Of a stretch of DNA of 8,941 nt, positions 6,509 through 8,941 are shown piece by piece. Position 1 is the stretch's first letter, and each line of letters begins with the position of its first letter. The stretch is from Candidatus Zixiibacteriota bacterium (GTDB lineage: Bacteria; Zixibacteria; MSB-5A5; GN15; JAAZOE01): contig JAQVRW010000106.1 of the NCBI GenBank assembly GCA_028700875.1, positions 1 to 8,941 on the forward strand, written 5' to 3'. The translations under genes were made by a program, and so were the position numbers. Below the pieces are notes generated by a model that was not told the DNA's origin, ran no database searches, and worked only from the letters and a program-made list of their open reading frames with translations.

Positions 6509-7375
6509 ATGAGCAGAAACGTCATCCCTGGCCCTGTACTCGTCGGCCTTTCGCTTATCGCCGCTTGTGTGATCGCAACCCCGATGAGATCGGCCGCCGC
6601 TGAAACCATCGGCACGGGACAATCCGGCAACTGGAAACCGACCGTTTCTACCGCCGCCGACAATGGATGGACAAATCTCTCGATCGACAAGCGACCCAGA
6701 GGAAGCGGCCGTTACGCGGGAAGCGATCGTTCCGACGGATGGTACGGCCCTTCCGGCTGGCGGGCGATTCTGTCGGTCGAATATGCTTCCCCGTTCGACA
6801 AAGACGGGTCGTCGGCCACCTCCGGTTCCGGCGCGGAACTCGCCCTGGTCACGCCGTCGCCCCAGGGGCTGGGCTTGCGGCTCAGCCTCGGTTGGTCGGG
6901 AATCGACGTCGATGATGATCGAAATTGGGCTGGAGACGGCGTGGGGGCACCCTTGCCGCCCTATGTGCATGTTGTCGACCAGAGAAAATCCATGGATGCG
7001 TTCCGCACCTTCTTTTCTCTCCAGTACCGGACGTTTCCTCCGCGGAACGTTCCCAACGTCCCCGAATTCACGGTGTTCGGCGGCATCGGTTTTATCACCC
7101 ACGACATGCATGCCGAGACGACCATCGCCAATGATTCCCCCGGCCAATTCTTCTGGTACGCCGATGACAAAACCGAGGCTACCCCGGCGCTCACCCTCGG
7201 TTGCGCCGGATCGGTCATGTTCACGCCGAGGGTCGGGGTGGAGGCGTCGCTGTCCACCGACATCCTGCTAAACGAAGACGATTATTTCACCGCCGATGGC
7301 ATGCATGGTTTCGATTCCATGCACGACTACGACGGCTCCTGGGCCTGGCGCGTCGGCTTGATCCTCGCGTTTTAG
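6509..7375 (+). CDS. Exported outer-membrane beta-barrel protein, unknown function
   Basis: The 288-aa product has a signal peptide: MSRN, a hydrophobic core at about 6-24, and a probable cleavage after RSAAA near residue 31. Residues about 32-80 are Gly, Ser, Asp and Thr-rich and probably disordered. From WRAILSVEYASPF (84-96) onward there are repeated alternating strands: GLGLRLSLGWSGIDV, FRTFFSLQYRTF, FTVFGGIGFITHDM, ALTLGCAGSVMFTP, and a last strand AWRVGLILAF ending in Phe. This is the pattern of a small outer-membrane barrel, in general layout like the product at 4591, though I see no clear sequence identity between them. The ATG at 6509 was chosen because it opens the signal peptide and GGGGGA lies 8 bases upstream. 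Two Asp-rich loops (residues 133-138 and 266-285) could bind cations, which is speculative. No terminator is evident downstream. Confidence 0.82.
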   Translation: MSRNVIPGPVLVGLSLIAACVIATPMRSAAAETIGTGQSGNWKPTVSTAADNGWTNLSIDKRPRGSGRYAGSDRSDGWYGPSGWRAILSVEYASPFDKDGSSATSGSGAELALVTPSPQGLGLRLSLGWSGIDVDDDRNWAGDGVGAPLPPYVHVVDQRKSMDAFRTFFSLQYRTFPPRNVPNVPEFTVFGGIGFITHDMHAETTIANDSPGQFFWYADDKTEATPALTLGCAGSVMFTPRVGVEASLSTDILLNEDDYFTADGMHGFDSMHDYDGSWAWRVGLILAF

Positions 7376-7595
7376 GCATGTATTCTGACCACGAATTCTG
7401 TTGTCGGCGCGCGCGGAATTACGCACAATCACTATCATTCTTCTACTGATTTGGGGCCGAAAAGTGGGAATTATTCGTTGGAAATGAATGGTGGCGTTGG
7501 GGTTGCGAGGAAATGGTTTCGGTTTGTCATTTTTTATATTTCTCACGATGTTCCACTTTGGCATGTGAATCCCCCGGACTCGGTCTTGGCGCTGA

Positions 7596-7672
7596 ATGTC
7601 ATTCCCGCGTCCGCGGGAATCCATCTTGCCATGTGGGTTTTCTCCGGGCGCTCGCTTTCGCGAGCGTGACAT
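7596..7672. repeat. Compact palindromic repeat element (dRS3/REPIN-like)
   Basis: The element is bounded by ATGTCA (7596-7601) and its complement TGACAT (7667-7672). Inside the left end is a 9-bp stem, ATTCCCGCG (7601-7609) with CGCGGGAAT (7612-7620), which fits the ATTCCC-N8-GGGAAT core named dRS3 in Neisseria and seen dispersed in unrelated genomes. Inside the right end is a 7-bp stem, CGCTCGC (7649-7655) with GCGAGCG (7660-7666). Two hairpins within terminal inverted repeats suggest a short non-autonomous repeat. Only this copy is in the window, so dispersal is inferred. Confidence 0.6.
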
Positions 7673-7970
7673 GATAGCGCACGAGCCACCTTGTAGCCGT
7701 TGACCGTCGTTCGTACCCAGACGTATAGAACCCGATGGTTTCATCTGATAAAAGGGATGGATTCGCAATCACCATCAAACTAGTGTTGATTTTACGTTTT
7801 AACCCCTGACGAACGTCCGAAGCGCTCGAAATGGAAGAGGGGGGGCCGGGACGTTTGTCCGCAGTTTCCACAACGAGCTATGGGACACCGGGGGGGGAGC
7901 GTATCGCATGGCATTGACGGGTATACGGCACAAGGTCTCCATACATAAGGCACCCGATCCGTTTTTACCA

Positions 7971-7999
7971 TTGAAACGGTAGTAAGATTACAGTAAATT
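7971..7999 (+). promoter_or_regulatory. Candidate promoter upstream of the orphan gene
   Basis: TTGAAA (7971-7976) and TAAATT (7994-7999) are spaced by 17 bases, about 115 bases before the orphan coding start. The -35 overlaps the right arm of a small inverted repeat (CCGTTT 7959-7964 with AAACGG 7974-7979). The AT-rich surroundings make chance matches more likely, so this is a modest call. Confidence 0.35.
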
Positions 8000-8029
8000 A
8001 GGCGCGGCACGGTTAGTAATGAGCAAGAC

Positions 8030-8099
8030 ATCAATTGATTGATGTATGAATCAATGGATTGAACCCAATCCAGCCACGATAGAGCAGCCACGAATCAAT
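8030..8099. promoter_or_regulatory. Cluster of ATCAAT/ATTGAT motifs in the leader of the orphan gene
   Basis: The perfect 10-base palindrome ATCAATTGAT is at 8030-8039. It is followed by an inverted pair, ATTGAT (8038-8043) and ATCAAT (8050-8055), and another ATCAAT at 8094-8099. All lie between the candidate promoter and the start codon at 8115, a place where a repressor or autoregulator could bind or a leader RNA could fold. Function is inferred only. Confidence 0.35.
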
Positions 8100-8114
8100 C
8101 ATAGAGGAGTCCAT

Positions 8115-8477
8115 ATGATTATAGGCAAGATCGAACGGATTGAGAAACTTGTCGGGAGGACTATTCCGAAACCTCGGTCTAAACATCAAAAAGTGAAGGG
8201 CTGGGGTCGTCGACAGGGTGAAAGGGCACTCGTCTATTGGATCCCCAATCACAAGGATCCCGAGAATCGTTCCCAGAAGGGAGTAAATGAATCTGAGTGG
8301 AGGAAGGCCCATAAGCGGCTTATGAGCGGTGAGCCATTAACGAGGGCGTGGTTTCAAGAAAAGATGCGGGCTTGCGACAAGGAGGGGGGATGCAATTTTA
8401 CGACCATTGGCGGCATATTCCAACTCCTTAGGATCGCAAAATATGACGAGAAGAATAGTCAATATATCAAAGTGTAG
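8115..8477 (+). CDS. Orphan 120-aa basic protein, possible winged-helix fold, unknown function
   Basis: I do not recognise this protein. The ATG at 8115 follows GAGGAG by 6 bases and is preferred to an upstream in-frame ATG at 8046 that has no ribosome site. The N-terminal third is Lys/Arg-rich (KIERIEKLVGRTIPKPR). A hydrophobic strand ALVYWIPNH (38-46) follows, then an acidic/basic helix with WRKAHKRL (62-69), LTRAWFQEKM (75-84), two cysteines (C87, C93), and FTTIGGIFQLLRIAKY (95-110) ending in a short strand. Helix, turn, helix and terminal strand order would suit a winged-helix nucleic-acid-binding protein, but this is a reading by eye. Codon use differs from neighbours, with AGG, CGA and ATA and a lower GC, suggesting transfer. 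No signal peptide or membrane segment. It converges on the PTS EIIA gene with a 28-base gap. Confidence 0.65.
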   Translation: MIIGKIERIEKLVGRTIPKPRSKHQKVKGWGRRQGERALVYWIPNHKDPENRSQKGVNESEWRKAHKRLMSGEPLTRAWFQEKMRACDKEGGCNFTTIGGIFQLLRIAKYDEKNSQYIKV

Positions 8478-8494
8478 GTTATTTCTGACCTACA
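8473..8494. terminator. Hairpin at the convergent gene end
   Basis: TGTAGGT (8473-8479) pairs perfectly with ACCTACA (8488-8494) around an 8-base loop. The left arm includes the stop codon of the orphan gene, and the hairpin lies in the 28-base gap before the converging EIIA stop. With no T-run on either side it is a weak terminator at best; it may serve both strands or act as an mRNA end-protecting stem. Confidence 0.4.
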
Positions 8495-8505
8495 GGATCA
8501 TCTCG

Positions 8506-8941
8506 TCATTCCAACGAGCGGACGGCCTGAATAATATCGTACGGTTTCTCGGCGGACATCAACTGTTCGGCGAACCCGTCGAACTGAATCAACTCCGACA
8601 TCGCCTTGAATACCTTCAAATACAACGAATCATCGTACGGCGGGGCGGCCATGATAAAAAAGAAATTGACCGGCAGGCCGTCCATGGCGTCGTATTCGTA
8701 CCCCTGCTTACTGCGCCCGAAAGCGATCATGAACTCCTTGGCCTGCATGGAACGGATATGGGGCAGGGCAAACCCCCGGCCAATCCCGGTGGAGGCCTTC
8801 CGTTCGCGGTTCATGAAATCAACCAGCAGCTTATGGCGGTTGCCGATCCGGGCCGCCGGGTCAAGCACCTCCAAAAGCTCCGAGATGATCGCTTCTTTGA
8901 CCCCAATGATCCATTTCGCCCGGCTGCCGTTCTCCGGCAAC
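8506..8941 (-). CDS. PTS EIIA domain protein (PtsN/fructose type), 5' end outside the window
   Basis: The visible 144-145 codons encode a PTS EIIA type-2 domain, which accepts phosphate from HPr (or NPr) on a histidine and passes it to a sugar permease or acts as a regulator. The signature TGIGRGFALPH is at visible residues 51-61, with the phosphorylated His at codon 8760-8758. MAAPPYDDSLYLKVFKAMSEL corresponds to the usual 'a-P...H/D..L..L..L' segment, although Asp stands where many members have His. The frame is open to the right edge; a TTG at 8940 would be a weak start, and the family normally has about ten more residues before this point, so the gene is most likely truncated by the window. 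It could be a free-standing PtsN-like protein or the C-terminal domain of a transporter. No EIIB, EIIC, HPr or EI gene is visible nearby. Confidence 0.85.
   Translation of the reverse strand, partial: LPENGSRAKWIIGVKEAIISELLEVLDPAARIGNRHKLLVDFMNRERKASTGIGRGFALPHIRSMQAKEFMIAFGRSKQGYEYDAMDGLPVNFFFIMAAPPYDDSLYLKVFKAMSELIQFDGFAEQLMSAEKPYDIIQAVRSLE

Larger units (their letters stand above)
7376..8114. other. Gene-poor intergenic stretch
   Basis: About 740 bases lie here without a gene I can support. Short open frames on both strands lack ribosome sites and recognisable domains, and several run through a palindromic repeat. The stretch contains the repeat element at 7596-7672, G-tracts of seven (7839-7845) and eight (7890-7897) bases, a candidate promoter at 7971-7999, and ATCAAT/ATTGAT motifs at 8030-8099. 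The base composition changes to more AT-rich from about 7950 on. Confidence 0.7.

Noticed and set aside
6062..7147. Minus-strand open frame of 361 codons across the lipoprotein and second barrel genes
   Set aside because: It overlaps two genes with signal peptides and ribosome sites on the other strand, and its translation is Arg/Gly/Pro-rich without a domain.
7649..7666. Rho-independent terminator for the second barrel gene
   Set aside because: The stem is strong but lies about 270 bases after the stop and has no T-tract; it fits better as part of the repeat element.
7599..7871. Minus-strand open frame of 90 codons in the gene-poor region
   Set aside because: Part of it is translated palindromic repeat, and it lacks a ribosome site and known motif. 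A decayed gene fragment cannot be excluded but is not supported.
7914..7947. TTGACG and TACATA as a promoter for the orphan gene
   Set aside because: The boxes are separated by 22 bases, too far for a sigma70 promoter; the 17-base pair at 7971-7999 fits better.

Overview
The window looks like a GC-rich (roughly 60%) Gram-negative chromosome. Four lipid A genes, a probable Kdo transferase start, an outer-membrane lipoprotein and two beta-barrel proteins ending in phenylalanine all point to a diderm with LPS. The lpxC-fabZ fusion followed by lpxA is an arrangement typical of the Bacteroidetes/Chlorobi side of the tree and related candidate phyla (FCB group). The GC level and protein style would fit a candidate phylum such as Zixibacteria, but that placement is inference only.

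Region 1 (1-4418, minus strand) is a tightly packed lipid A operon. In transcription order it reads lpxC-fabZ fusion, lpxA, a Gfo/Idh/MocA oxidoreductase resembling UDP-GlcNAc 3-dehydrogenase (GnnA type), lpxB, and the first 37 codons of a probable waaA/kdtA that runs off the left edge. Most junctions overlap by 4-11 bases, so the genes are probably translationally coupled. LpxA, LpxC and LpxB carry out acylation, deacetylation and disaccharide formation. FabZ dehydrates 3-hydroxyacyl-ACP, the same pool that LpxA draws on. lpxD, lpxH/lpxI, lpxK and a gnnB aminotransferase are not in the window.

Region 2 (4419-4590) is a divergent control region. It holds two credible back-to-back sigma70-type promoters with a 10-bp-phased direct repeat between them.

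Region 3 (4591-7375, plus strand) holds three exported envelope proteins: a beta-barrel protein with an N-terminal periplasmic domain and proline-rich linker, a DUF4410-like lipoprotein 26 bp downstream, and a second beta-barrel protein. A 215-bp gap containing a perfect 10-bp inverted repeat precedes the third gene. Function is unknown for all three.

Region 4 (7376-8477) is accessory in character. It has about 740 bp without a convincing gene, containing a compact 77-bp palindromic repeat element and two poly-G tracts. It is followed by an AT-richer orphan gene for a 120-aa basic protein with repeated ATCAAT/ATTGAT motifs in its leader.

Region 5 (8506-8941, minus strand) is the 3' part of a PTS EIIA (PtsN/fructose type) gene that converges on the orphan gene and runs off the right edge.

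No rRNA, tRNA, CRISPR array, transposase or integrase was seen.
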